Below are positions 26,185 through 34,330 of a stretch of DNA of 64,000 bases, piece by piece. Positions within the stretch are counted from its first letter, which is position 1. Every line of letters starts with the position of its first letter. Source of the stretch: Nitrospira sp. UBA2083. Lineage in GTDB: Bacteria > Nitrospirota > Nitrospiria > Nitrospirales > Nitrospiraceae. A program made the position numbers and the translations under genes. The DNA is taken from NCBI GenBank assembly GCA_002331625.1, contig DCZN01000078.1, positions 784 through 64,783 on the forward strand, given 5' to 3'. The notes under the pieces are model-generated. The model was given only the letters and a program-made list of their open reading frames with translations. It searched no databases and was not told where the DNA came from.

Positions 26185-27203
26185 ACCCACCCCTTCTCGG
26201 ACTTGGCGTCACGTTCCATCAAATCTCTGACGGCTTTTCTGCATGACTTATGGTCGTACAGCACGGCATTAATCTCGTGAACGATCGGCATGTCCACCTG
26301 GTGGCGGCGAGCTAACGTGAGGGTTGCCCGACTTGTTCGAATGCCTTCTGCGACCGCGTGCATGCCGGCCAAAATCGTCTCCAATGGTTCCCCCCTGCCG
26401 AGCCGAGCGCCGACCTCGTGGTTTCGGCTCAGTGAACCGGTACAGGTCAACACTAAATCGCCGACACCAGATAGTCCGTAGAAGGTGCGAGGGTCAGCCC
26501 CCATGGCCATACCCAACCGGACGATCTCCGCCAATCCACGGGTTACGAGTGCGGCACGCGCATTGAGCCCAAGCTCCAGCCCGTCGATCACGCCGGCAGC
26601 CAGCGCCATGACGTTCTTCAGCGCCCCGCCAAGTTGCACGCCGATCACGTCGGTGTCGGCGTACACCCGAAGGGTGGGTGTCATCAAGATCTGTTGGAAC
26701 CGACGAACCAATTGATCGTCGGCTCCGGCTAAACAGACGGCCGTGGGCCGACCCGCACTGAGTTCAGATGCGAAGCTTGGCCCGGAGAGCACCATCAAGA
26801 CACGGTGCAGAGATGACGGCAACTCATCCTCCATCACCTGGGTCATTAACTTGGCCGTGTCCTCCTCAATCCCCTTGGTTGCGCACACCACCGGTGTGGA
26901 GTCTGGTACGCAGCCCCCGAGTTCATGGAGTACGGATCGCGCCGCATGGGACGGCACGGCAAACAGGACAGCCTCACACGAGTCGGTGGCCTCAGTGAGC
27001 GAGGACGTTGCGATCAAATTGTGAGGGAGCGTCACGCCTTTGAGGAAAACCGGATTTTCATGGGAGGCGTTGATGGCCTGAACTACGGTGTGTTCATACG
27101 CCCAGAGATTGACCGCGAAACCCTTCTCGGCCAGATGTTTGGCCAAGGCCGTACCCCACGCCCCAGCTCCAATAACGCTGATCTTGTTGATTGTGGTCGG
27201 CAT
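26181..27203 (-). CDS. gpsA: Glycerol-3-phosphate dehydrogenase [NAD(P)+]
   Basis: GpsA (340 residues) reduces dihydroxyacetone phosphate to sn-glycerol-3-phosphate for phospholipid synthesis. N-terminal dinucleotide fold ISVIGAGAWGTALAKHLAEKG; conserved VVCATKGIE, VLSGPSFASELSAGRPTAV, and the catalytic region LGGALKNVMALAAGVIDGLELGLNARAALVTRGLAEI with the catalytic Lys, then YGLSGVGDLVLTC. Followed by larB with a four-base overlap, so the two are co-expressed, though no biochemical link is known. Confidence 0.96.
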   Translation of the reverse strand: MPTTINKISVIGAGAWGTALAKHLAEKGFAVNLWAYEHTVVQAINASHENPVFLKGVTLPHNLIATSSLTEATDSCEAVLFAVPSHAARSVLHELGGCVPDSTPVVCATKGIEEDTAKLMTQVMEDELPSSLHRVLMVLSGPSFASELSAGRPTAVCLAGADDQLVRRFQQILMTPTLRVYADTDVIGVQLGGALKNVMALAAGVIDGLELGLNARAALVTRGLAEIVRLGMAMGADPRTFYGLSGVGDLVLTCTGSLSRNHEVGARLGRGEPLETILAGMHAVAEGIRTSRATLTLARRHQVDMPIVHEINAVLYDHKSCRKAVRDLMERDAKSEKGWV

Positions 27204-27544
27204 AAAGGATTCAGCCTCATGGCGAAACCATCATCCACTCATTCAGGACTGCGGATTATATAGGAAGCCCTCGCGTGGCTGTCAACGAATGGAACGAGAG
27301 CGCAACAAGATCAGGCAGTTCTGTCTAAGCGGTGTTAATCGAGGGCTAACCAGACCATAGGACTGATCGGCAAAGGACGTGGTCGAACACGCTGTCACAA
27401 GCCGTATCTGGGTGCCATCAGGTACAACGCTCACCACAGTTGCACAGCGCTGGTGATTGCTCATCAGGGATACAAAAACTACAGTGGGAAAACAGGTTTC
27501 ATTCCTGTAGTCTCGCAATCCTGGGATCTTCCTGTGGTCTGACT
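27204..27544. other. Intergenic region between gpsA and a plus-strand gene
   Basis: About 340 bases between divergent genes. It must contain both promoters. CTACAGTGGGAAAACAGGTTTCATTCCTGTAG near 27479-27510 has outer CTACAG/CTGTAG arms but a long interior, so is a weak hairpin. No tRNA, riboswitch or small gene was recognised. Confidence 0.35.
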
Positions 27545-27910
27545 ATGCAAGTCTGTTCTTCTTGTAAACAGTCCCAACCGGAAATTAACCGGTTCTGTAT
27601 CTACTGTGGTCAGCAGCTTGGTGCGACGGCGGATGCGTGTTTGCCCCGCAGGCCCAGTGCTTCTCCGCGGGACGATCTCAACCTGAGTGTTCTCTATGGG
27701 ATGGTGGTCGTACTGATTCTCGCCCTGCTGTTTCCTCCATGGGAAACGCCTCCGGATCAGCCGCCGGAGTTCCTGGGCCTGCATTTCATCCTCTCCCCTC
27801 CGGCCCCAGAAGCCGTGGTGAGCCGGATGCTCCTTACGATTGAGCTCGTGACGATCGGGATTGCCGGTATGTATGGCGCATTTCTGTTTCGGAACAAGCC
27901 ACGCAGGTGA
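27545..27910 (+). CDS. Zinc-ribbon membrane protein
   Basis: A 121-residue protein from ATG 27545. The N-terminus is a double-CxxC zinc ribbon (MQVCSSCKQSQPEINRFCIYCGQQLG, Cys4/Cys7/Cys18/Cys21). Two hydrophobic helices follow: LSVLYGMVVVLILALLFPPW and LLTIELVTIGIAGMYGAFLF, with a Pro-rich loop between them. An in-frame start at 27440 would add 35 residues without ribosome site. Such zinc-ribbon-plus-helix proteins are common and mostly uncharacterised; no role is proposed. Confidence 0.75.
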   Translation: MQVCSSCKQSQPEINRFCIYCGQQLGATADACLPRRPSASPRDDLNLSVLYGMVVVLILALLFPPWETPPDQPPEFLGLHFILSPPAPEAVVSRMLLTIELVTIGIAGMYGAFLFRNKPRR

Positions 27911-27939
27911 TGACGTTCGCCTGATGACTGTACACCGAA

Positions 27940-28740
27940 TCAGTCCAGGGCTAGTGTCAGGCACTTCGCCGACCCGCCAGATTTCATGAACTCATCAAGT
28001 TGAACCGGATGGGTGGCATAGCTCCGTTGCTGGAGCCAGTCCTGGGTGGTCGGACAGCCGGTCGGGAGGACCACATGTTTTCCGATACAGACCGCATTGC
28101 ACGCAAACCGTAGCGCTTCATCTTCGGGAACAGCACATCGGAGTTGGTCTGAGATACGCTCGGCAATCACGGTTTGGCCGTAGGGGTCGAAGGCCGCAGG
28201 GAAATAGAGAAGCTCGCCACCGCTTAACGGGCAGAAGCACGTATCCAGGTGGTAGAAGCGGCCGTCGACGAGCTCAAGTGGAATAATTTCCCGATGAAAA
28301 CGTTCGCTGAGGATCGGGAACACGCGGATATCAGACCGCTGACGGTAGCCACCGAACCAGCAGTCGGGAAATCCCAGGAGATCACCGGCTCCCTCAAAGT
28401 AGAGTTCGTGATCGACCGTCATGACATGATAGTCATGTTTTCTAAACCACTCCTCAAAATACGCCTCTTCACGCTGTCGCTCGGAATACCGAAAGCGACT
28501 GACGACGGCGGTGTGTCCGACCACGATGCCCGCATTGGCCGTGAAGACCAGATCAGGTAAACCGGCGATGGGCGCCATCCGTTCCAGGATGACGCCAAGA
28601 TCTTTCTCCAGCACGTGGACGAATTGATGCCACTGCCGAACCGCCCGTTCGTGGTCGACGCCATTGCTGAGTCGCATCCACGGATTGATCTCGTACTCGA
28701 TCCCGAAGAAATCAGGCGGGCAGACCAGGAGTCGGCTCAT
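27940..28740 (-). CDS. Arginine dihydrolase-like guanidino-modifying enzyme (ArgZ/AgrE N-terminal type)
   Basis: A 266-residue member of the guanidino-group modifying superfamily. Family residues are visible: PDLVFTANAGIV, FEGAGDLLGFPDCWFGGYRQRSD, VDGRFYHLDTCFCPLSGGELLY and the C-terminal FMKSGGSAKCLTL, where Cys260 is the expected nucleophile. It starts by overlapping the stop of the LOR/SDH ornithine cyclodeaminase gene (ATGA, 28737-28740). In cyanobacterial AgrE/ArgZ these two activities are one fused protein, the N-terminal part turning arginine into ornithine, ammonia and CO2. By context this gene is that activity; dimethylarginine hydrolase or arginine deiminase are alternatives. Confidence 0.82.
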   Translation of the reverse strand: MSRLLVCPPDFFGIEYEINPWMRLSNGVDHERAVRQWHQFVHVLEKDLGVILERMAPIAGLPDLVFTANAGIVVGHTAVVSRFRYSERQREEAYFEEWFRKHDYHVMTVDHELYFEGAGDLLGFPDCWFGGYRQRSDIRVFPILSERFHREIIPLELVDGRFYHLDTCFCPLSGGELLYFPAAFDPYGQTVIAERISDQLRCAVPEDEALRFACNAVCIGKHVVLPTGCPTTQDWLQQRSYATHPVQLDEFMKSGGSAKCLTLALD

Positions 28741-29981
28741 GTCGTTCTCCCTAAACGTCTCGCCAGCTCGGATAAAAATGAGGCGGCATCCATCACGAGA
28801 CCGACCGCCTGAAAGCTGCCTCGATCCGCCAGCTTCGTCGGCACCGATGGGTTCACATCCACACAGACGGCAGGAATGGTCGCCGGCAGCAGATTACCGG
28901 TTGCGATGGAATGGAGGGTCGACGCCACGAGAAGGACTAGGCCCACGCCGGGAATCAAGGCTCGCATGGCACTCTGTGCCTGGATGGAATCGGTGATGAC
29001 TCCAGGCAGTGGACCATCGTCACGAATCGTTCCAGACATCACGACCGGCACTCCTTGCCGGACGCACGCCGCCATGATTCCCTGCTTGATCACTCCTGAG
29101 TTGACTGCCGCCTCAATGCTTCCCATCGCGCGAATGCGGTTGATGGTCCGCAAGTGGTGCTCGTGACCATGGGGGACCGCGCGTCCGGCTGTGAGACCAT
29201 AGCCGAGTGAGGTGCCGAAGAGATCGGCTTCCATGTCATGCGCTGCCAGCGCATTGCCGCAGAACAAGATATGGATATAGCCCTGTTCGATCAGCCAGGC
29301 CAGGGACTCTCGCCCTCCGGCATGAATGATGGCGGGTCCGCCGGCCAACAAGATTTGTGACTCAGCCCGTCCCTGTCGATGATGCTCACGCAATTGACGC
29401 ATCCGAGTCGCGATATCGTCGATGACATGACCATGAGGTCGCTCGGCCGACACCTGGGACTCCATGAACCCGAAGACGTCCCGTTCCTGCGGACGCTGGA
29501 GCGGAATCACGCGGACGCCGTTACGACCCACAACGACCTGATCCCCGCGATGCACGTCACCCATCGGCACAGCCCGAGCGATGGAGTGTGCCGCATTGAT
29601 GACGATCGCCAGGTCCATCTCGATGCGATCGACGTCCATCCATTGACCATCGAGTCGGATCTGTGTGGGGAGATGCGTCGTGGCATAAAAGTCGTCGGGT
29701 AAGACTCCGTCGGCTGGTGAGGGGGTGGTACGGCAGTCCGTCTCACGTTCAATCGAAGCGCCGTGCGGTTGAATCGCGTTCAGGATATCGTCTAACAGCG
29801 TTTTCGAGGTGGTCTGAATGACAATGCGGGCGCTGGAGGGTTGCTCCCGTGTTTTTCCGATGGACACATGCTCAAGATCAAAGGTTCCCCCCATCATCAC
29901 GATACGGTCCAGCACCTTGGCCAGCATGAGAGAATCGATAATGTGTCCTTGAAGGACAACCGTTTCCTGGTAGTGAGTCAT
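28737..29981 (-). CDS. LOR/SDH-type ornithine cyclodeaminase (TIGR00300 family)
   Basis: A 414-residue NAD-dependent enzyme of the TIGR00300 family. The N-terminal LOR/SDH region is QETVVLQGHIIDSLMLAKVLDRIVMMGGTFDLEHVSIGK; the C-terminal Rossmann part has ILLAGGPAIIHAGGRESLAWLIEQGYIHILFCGNALAAHDME and VVMSGTIRDDGPLPGVITDSIQAQ. Archaeal and cyanobacterial (AgrE C-terminal) members convert ornithine to proline and ammonia. ATG 29981 (MTHYQETVV) is used; 30014 is an in-frame alternative. Coupled to the arginine dihydrolase-like gene, so the pair likely runs arginine to proline with three ammonia released. Confidence 0.85.
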   Translation of the reverse strand: MTHYQETVVLQGHIIDSLMLAKVLDRIVMMGGTFDLEHVSIGKTREQPSSARIVIQTTSKTLLDDILNAIQPHGASIERETDCRTTPSPADGVLPDDFYATTHLPTQIRLDGQWMDVDRIEMDLAIVINAAHSIARAVPMGDVHRGDQVVVGRNGVRVIPLQRPQERDVFGFMESQVSAERPHGHVIDDIATRMRQLREHHRQGRAESQILLAGGPAIIHAGGRESLAWLIEQGYIHILFCGNALAAHDMEADLFGTSLGYGLTAGRAVPHGHEHHLRTINRIRAMGSIEAAVNSGVIKQGIMAACVRQGVPVVMSGTIRDDGPLPGVITDSIQAQSAMRALIPGVGLVLLVASTLHSIATGNLLPATIPAVCVDVNPSVPTKLADRGSFQAVGLVMDAASFLSELARRLGRTT

Positions 29982-30050
29982 CGTCTTATTCCGCACGTCT
30001 TTGCATTGTATCACCCGATTTCGTATGCGAAAGGAAATGAGACTTCAAGA

Positions 30051-31097
30051 CTACGCGTTCGCAGGAGGGGTTTTCATCAATTCTCGAAGGACGCTTGTGG
30101 CGTAGGCGCCGGGAGGCAAGCTAAAACAGAGGGTGAGGATGTCTCCCCTGAGGGACCATTCCAGGTCAGTGAGCGGCACACGCAGCGCACGGCGCTCGCC
30201 ACGGAAGCCGCAGGCCTTGGCCGCGGCGACGAGCGCGTCTTTCGTGGCGCCTGCGTCGGTGATGACGGTTTCCTCGATTGTTCCAGGTTCCCCGCTGGCC
30301 CATGACACGCGCGAGCCGAACAGAATGCCGGTGGGGCTGATTTCAAATCGGTCCGCTCGTGGCTGTTCTTTCTCGGCATCGTCCACCTGAAAGCAGGCGC
30401 CGTTCTCGGACTTAATGGCCCAGTCACCCACGAACACCTTATCAATCCGATCGATGCGGCGGGCGAGGATTCGGTTGAACAGGAACGACTGGTAGGCATT
30501 GAGATACCAGATGCGCTGGCTCCGATTCATCTTTTCGCGTCGTCGGGCGTCATGGAGGAGTTCGGCACCGAGTTGATAGTTATCCCCCGCCTTGCCTTGC
30601 CGTTGTGGGCCAAAGTAGTTAGGGACGCCGCGTGTGCGCAGGTGGTCAAGGACAGAGGGCACGGTGTCCGGCGCATGGTCGGCGACTTGGCGGATGACTA
30701 AGCGGAAACGATTGCCGGCATGGTGGCCGGTCCGGAGGCGATTGCGATGGCGTCCAAGGACCTGCACCTGTTGGACCATGTCATCGATTGGGAGCCGAGC
30801 AAGCTGTTCCGGTGAGACGTGTTGCAAGGACACCATCTGAGTGGTGACTGCGCGAGCATCTTTCAAGCCAGCGACCCCAATGGCCTGCGCCTTGATGCCC
30901 AATGACGAGGAGAGTCGGCGGACAAGGTCCGGAGTAGAAAGACCTCGTTTGGTGATCGTCACGTAGAGATGTTCGCCTTCCCCGCACGGCAAGTACAGCG
31001 GCCGTTCTTCGACTTGAAAGTCTTCCGGCACAGCGCGGATCTGTCCGCCGATGCCCGGGAGGTGGGTAGTGAGAAACGGGTCGATCGATGGTGGCAT
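30051..31097 (-). CDS. truD: tRNA pseudouridine(13) synthase TruD
   Basis: TruD (348 residues from ATG 31097) makes pseudouridine 13 in tRNA-Glu. Diagnostic segments: GGQIRAVPEDFQVEERPLY, GEGEHLYVTITKRGLST, IGVAGLKDARAVTTQMVSL with the catalytic Asp in GxKD, GHHAGNRFRLVIR, GVPNYFGPQRQG and WYLNAYQSFLFN. An in-frame start at 31148 adds 17 residues of no known family value. Single gene, divergent from the phosphoesterase. Confidence 0.94.
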   Translation of the reverse strand: MPPSIDPFLTTHLPGIGGQIRAVPEDFQVEERPLYLPCGEGEHLYVTITKRGLSTPDLVRRLSSSLGIKAQAIGVAGLKDARAVTTQMVSLQHVSPEQLARLPIDDMVQQVQVLGRHRNRLRTGHHAGNRFRLVIRQVADHAPDTVPSVLDHLRTRGVPNYFGPQRQGKAGDNYQLGAELLHDARRREKMNRSQRIWYLNAYQSFLFNRILARRIDRIDKVFVGDWAIKSENGACFQVDDAEKEQPRADRFEISPTGILFGSRVSWASGEPGTIEETVITDAGATKDALVAAAKACGFRGERRALRVPLTDLEWSLRGDILTLCFSLPPGAYATSVLRELMKTPPANA

Positions 31098-31220
31098 ACG
31101 CCCTCCCTCACGGACCCGGCGGTTGTTTGTCAAAATAGGTCCTGACAATCATTAAGAAAAAGGTCCGTGGTATACTTTTTCGACCATGCAGAAAGGTGCT
31201 CGCATAGGACAAGTTACGGC

Positions 31221-32060
31221 ATGAGCAAGCGGCGAAAGGTGTCCTGGCCTGATCGCATGCGGGCCTCTATCGGCTACTGCCTGGGGCACCCCCTCTACCG
31301 ACTGTTTAGCCTCATCCCAGACTGGGAATTCGGCCTTGCCGATCATGAGGTGACGCGGCAGGCGCATAGGCATGGTGTCCTTGCTGGTTGTCGTGCCGTC
31401 CATATCACGGATCTGCATATCGACCGATATTCCCCGCGGCATGATCGCATTGTGCAGACCGTGGGTGAGCTCCGTCCAGACTGGATTTTCATTACCGGCG
31501 ATCTGCTCAACGTGCCGGAAGGCGTCCCGCATGTCTTTCGATTCCTCGAACAGCTCCGTACCATCGCGCCGGTCTATATGACGCTCGGCAACCACGACCA
31601 TTACAGCGGAGTGCCGGTCGCACAATATGCCGAATTGGCCGATCGGCACAAGATCACGCTCTTGGTGAACCAGAGCACGATCATCGAAACGGAACGGGGA
31701 GAGCTCGCCGTCGTCGGCGTTGATGATCCCTCGCTTCATCGTGCGGACCTTCGATGCGTCCCGACCCGCGCCAATGGCCGCTTTACCCTGCTGTTGGCTC
31801 ATGCGCCCAACATTCTGGACTATGTCGAAGCGCATCATGCCATTGATTTGATCCTGTGTGGGCACAGCCATGGCGGACAGTGGAGAGTGTCCGGGATCCC
31901 CACCTTCTGGCTTCCGCCTGGATGCAGTGGCCGTGTGGACGGGTGGCACGAATCCGGCCAGCACAGGCTCTATGTCAACCGGGGTTTAGGGTGGTCCTTC
32001 CTTCCCTTTCGATGGAACTGCCGGCCGGAGATTGCGGTGATTGAGTGGATTGGGGAGTAG
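31221..32060 (+). CDS. Calcineurin-like metallophosphoesterase
   Basis: A 279-residue binuclear metallophosphoesterase from ATG 31221. All metal motifs are present: HITDLHIDRYSP, WIFITGDLLNVP, MTLGNHDHYSG, LLLAHAPNIL and LILCGHSHGGQWR. It resembles YaeI/YkuE-type phosphoesterases, some of which cleave UDP-2,3-diacylglucosamine or cyclic nucleotides; the substrate here is unknown. A basic N-terminus (KRRKVSWPDRMR) may associate with the membrane. An in-frame start at 31167 is possible but has no ribosome site. Confidence 0.88.
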   Translation: MSKRRKVSWPDRMRASIGYCLGHPLYRLFSLIPDWEFGLADHEVTRQAHRHGVLAGCRAVHITDLHIDRYSPRHDRIVQTVGELRPDWIFITGDLLNVPEGVPHVFRFLEQLRTIAPVYMTLGNHDHYSGVPVAQYAELADRHKITLLVNQSTIIETERGELAVVGVDDPSLHRADLRCVPTRANGRFTLLLAHAPNILDYVEAHHAIDLILCGHSHGGQWRVSGIPTFWLPPGCSGRVDGWHESGQHRLYVNRGLGWSFLPFRWNCRPEIAVIEWIGE

Positions 32061-32131
32061 ACCAGGCCACGAGCCGAATCGCGAATCAGCCAATCTGACT
32101 GCAAAGATCGAACTTTCCAAACAAGCGTCTA

Positions 32132-32359
32132 CTATTTCGTTTCCAGAAATTGCTCTGGAGTCACCCCAGACTGTTTTAATATGGCACGAAGAGTGCCTTC
32201 GGGCATATCGCCTGGATGATTGGGGATGGTTGTGTATCGGCGAGTGGAAGAGCTAAACCAGATCTCATGACTTCCGGCGGCCTGTCGGTCGAACTGAAAC
32301 CCAAGAGCTTTCAGCCGCTGAACGATTTCACGATACCGAAACCCGGCCAATCGTCCCAT
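32132..32359 (-). CDS. hicA: HicA-type toxin, mRNA interferase
   Basis: A 75-residue HicA-family protein with the double-stranded-RNA-binding-like fold: FRYREIVQRLKALGFQFDRQAAGSHEIWFSS carries the catalytic His in GSHEIW, followed by TIPNHPGDMPEGTLRAILKQSGVTPEQFL. HicA cleaves mRNA and is neutralised by HicB. The stop of the hicB gene and the hicA start abut directly (32360/32359), giving an antitoxin-first operon rather than the more usual toxin-first order. Confidence 0.87.
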   Translation of the reverse strand: MGRLAGFRYREIVQRLKALGFQFDRQAAGSHEIWFSSSTRRYTTIPNHPGDMPEGTLRAILKQSGVTPEQFLETK

Positions 32360-32590
32360 TTAGGCGTTGACGATGAGGGGATAATCAAACTCATCGCGAG
32401 CAGGTGGGAGAGAAGAGTCACCGTCACGTTCCTGTCTGGCTTCCAAGATTTTCTTCGCGACATCACGAGCGATGTCGATCGTTTCCTGAATCGTCCGCCC
32501 TTGTGCTACGAGACCTTGTATGGCGTCCGACGTCGCGAGATATATACCTTCAGGAAGCTTTTCAATATGGAGATTGACAATTCGCTCCAT
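32360..32590 (-). CDS. hicB: HicB-type antitoxin
   Basis: A 76-residue HicB-like antitoxin from ATG 32590. The partial RNase-H-like fold is visible: IEKLPEGIYLATSDAIQGLVAQGRTIQETIDIARDVAKKILEARQE, the typical HicB pattern. The C-terminal tail (SSLPPARDEFDYPLIVNA) is short and no separate HTH domain is seen, so autoregulation may depend on this tail or be absent. It precedes hicA in the same direction. An in-frame start at 32608 gives six extra residues. Confidence 0.85.
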   Translation of the reverse strand: MERIVNLHIEKLPEGIYLATSDAIQGLVAQGRTIQETIDIARDVAKKILEARQERDGDSSLPPARDEFDYPLIVNA

Positions 32591-32870
32591 AGTGCCACTC
32601 TTTCGCAAACAATGCTGTTCTTCTTGCGACCATCATACGTGATGGTGCGTTAGGAAGTCGAGAAAACTTCGCAGAGCAACTCTTCCTACTAGTAGCGCCG
32701 GTTCCCATCAAAACCGTATCCGACAGGTTGTCTTTACTTGCCTTCTGGTCTCAATTCCCTACAATTCAAGCAGGCGAGGTAGTGGTGGGGCGGAATGCAT
32801 TAATTAAGGCCCATATTGCCTCAACACCTTGTGTGACTGTCTCTGTATTCGAGCCAAATTAGGTGAACAC
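32591..32870. other. Intergenic region
   Basis: About 280 bases between divergent hicB and a plus-strand gene. It must carry both promoters; CTACTAGTAG near 32688 is a short palindrome of unknown meaning. No RNA gene or insertion sequence was seen. Confidence 0.3.
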
Positions 32871-33146
32871 ATGAAACGCAAAGAAATGGATGTGCTCTCT
32901 GAAACAATCAATTCGCCTGTTATTCAATTTCCAGGGAGGCAATTCCCGGGTATCCTCATACAAGGAGATTCGCTGTTCATTCTTCATGGATTAACTAAGG
33001 AGATTGAAGATCTGTCGGTTGGCCACAAGAACACAGAGCTTAATGCGGCCATAGCGATGCTCAAAGAGAAACTCTCTGGCTTTGTGCAGGAATATGAAGC
33101 TGCTATGAAGGCGCACAATATGCAGCTTCCATATTCTTCAAGATAG
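32871..33146 (+). CDS. Small hypothetical protein, possibly DUF6959-like
   Basis: A 91-residue soluble protein, start ATG 32871 with AGGTGAACAC in front. The segment VLSETINSPVIQFPGRQFPGILIQGDSLFILHGL followed by an amphipathic helix recalls small proteins annotated as DUF6959, whose function is unknown; the match is from memory and modest. Next to the hicAB pair, so an accessory or immunity-like role is conceivable but not supported by the sequence alone. Confidence 0.6.
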   Translation: MKRKEMDVLSETINSPVIQFPGRQFPGILIQGDSLFILHGLTKEIEDLSVGHKNTELNAAIAMLKEKLSGFVQEYEAAMKAHNMQLPYSSR

Positions 33147-33220
33147 AGAAAAAAGTAAGCAATCCGGAGTGATTTCTTCATCGGTTAAAAAGGTTGAGAG
33201 GGACAAGGGGAACCTGGCCT

Positions 33221-33856
33221 TTACTCCCGTATCCGTTCCAGTGCTTCCCTTGCCCTGCTTCTGACAGTTTGGTCCCAATCCTGTTCCGAGACCACCTTCA
33301 GACGGTCACGCGCTTCGACCGCTCGCAGTCGCCCGAGCCCCAAGGCGGCGCAGGAACGCACGTAGGCATGGTCGTCGTCCAACGCGTTAATCAGCAGCGG
33401 CACGACCGATATATCTTGCAACGCGCCCAGGTGACTGGCTGCCATTCCTCGGATGCGATGCTGTTTATCACCCAACGCTCGCTCTAAAGTCGTGGTGAAG
33501 ATCTCCTTCAAGGCCGGCACAGCCGCTTCAAGTCCATCGATTTGGTACTCGTTGTTTTCGAGAAGTACGAAGGCCAGATCCAGCCGTTTCTCGTGGGTCG
33601 TTTCTCGATGAAACAAGGTCAGCAGTCTGGTTCGTTCTTGCGATCGCCTCTGTTGTCGACGAAGCATTTTGATCGGGATAAACAAAAGAAGCGCACAGAC
33701 AAGGCCGACGGCGGTCATCGGCAGTGCCTGATCGACGACATAATCCTGTGTCTCAACAGAAAGCCGCTTCCAGATCCATACCGAGACAGTGATGAGGATT
33801 ATCAGTACGACGAACAGGAGGGGGATTATCTGTCTCTGTTGAGGTTGCTTCGTCAC
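33221..33856 (-). CDS. HEAT-repeat membrane protein
   Basis: A 211-residue protein starting at GTG 33856. Two hydrophobic helices (IIPLLFVVLIILITVSVWIW and LPMTAVGLVCALLLFIPI) are followed by a cytoplasmic HEAT-like array of about 120 residues: LEAAVPALKEIFTTTLERALGDKQHRIRGMAASHLGALQDISVVPLLINALDDDHAYVRSCAALGLGRLRAVEARDRL. Such repeats act in protein-protein contact. No enzymatic motif. Neighbouring genes give no functional hint. Confidence 0.78.
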   Translation of the reverse strand: MTKQPQQRQIIPLLFVVLIILITVSVWIWKRLSVETQDYVVDQALPMTAVGLVCALLLFIPIKMLRRQQRRSQERTRLLTLFHRETTHEKRLDLAFVLLENNEYQIDGLEAAVPALKEIFTTTLERALGDKQHRIRGMAASHLGALQDISVVPLLINALDDDHAYVRSCAALGLGRLRAVEARDRLKVVSEQDWDQTVRSRAREALERIRE

Positions 33857-34330
33857 GGGGTGAAATCATACGAGCAGGGTTGATTGGTCGTCAATAAATC
33901 GTCTTCGAGACGGCTTCTCTCGGGGAGAGTGATGATAGGTTAAGATCGCCCGACCGTGTCATGAATAATTGACTTGCGATTGTCACAAAAGCCATACTCC
34001 ACTGCAGTACTGACCGATAAGACTCGAAGCGATCAACAATTGAGAGCGATCTGCTTCAGGATAGGGCTAAGCGACGTGTTATGCTGATCCGTTTTCTTCG
34101 TGCTTGATCGAATATAGGATCACCGCTCGAGTCAGGTAGGTGATTACGGACATCAATGGAGATGAACCGATACTCTCTTTCTTGCGCAAGGGGTTGAAAG
34201 GGGGATTTTCGTCGAGCCGTCTGTCATATGGTTGCTATCAATGAAACCATCGCGGTCTGTAAGAGAGGCATCGCCCATCTTTTCCCCATGGTGATCAGCG
34301 TTTGAATAGCTATCTGAGACGGTGTTGATC
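33857..34330. other. Intergenic region upstream of the large cyclase gene
   Basis: About 470 bases without a plausible gene between divergent transcripts. It should contain promoters for both. No convincing operator, CRP-like palindrome or RNA structure was recognised by eye; base composition looks more A+T rich than flanking genes. Confidence 0.35.

Noticed and set aside
31152-31964. 270-codon open frame on the minus strand
   Set aside because: Antisense to a metallophosphoesterase with every metal motif intact; the minus-strand protein resembles nothing.
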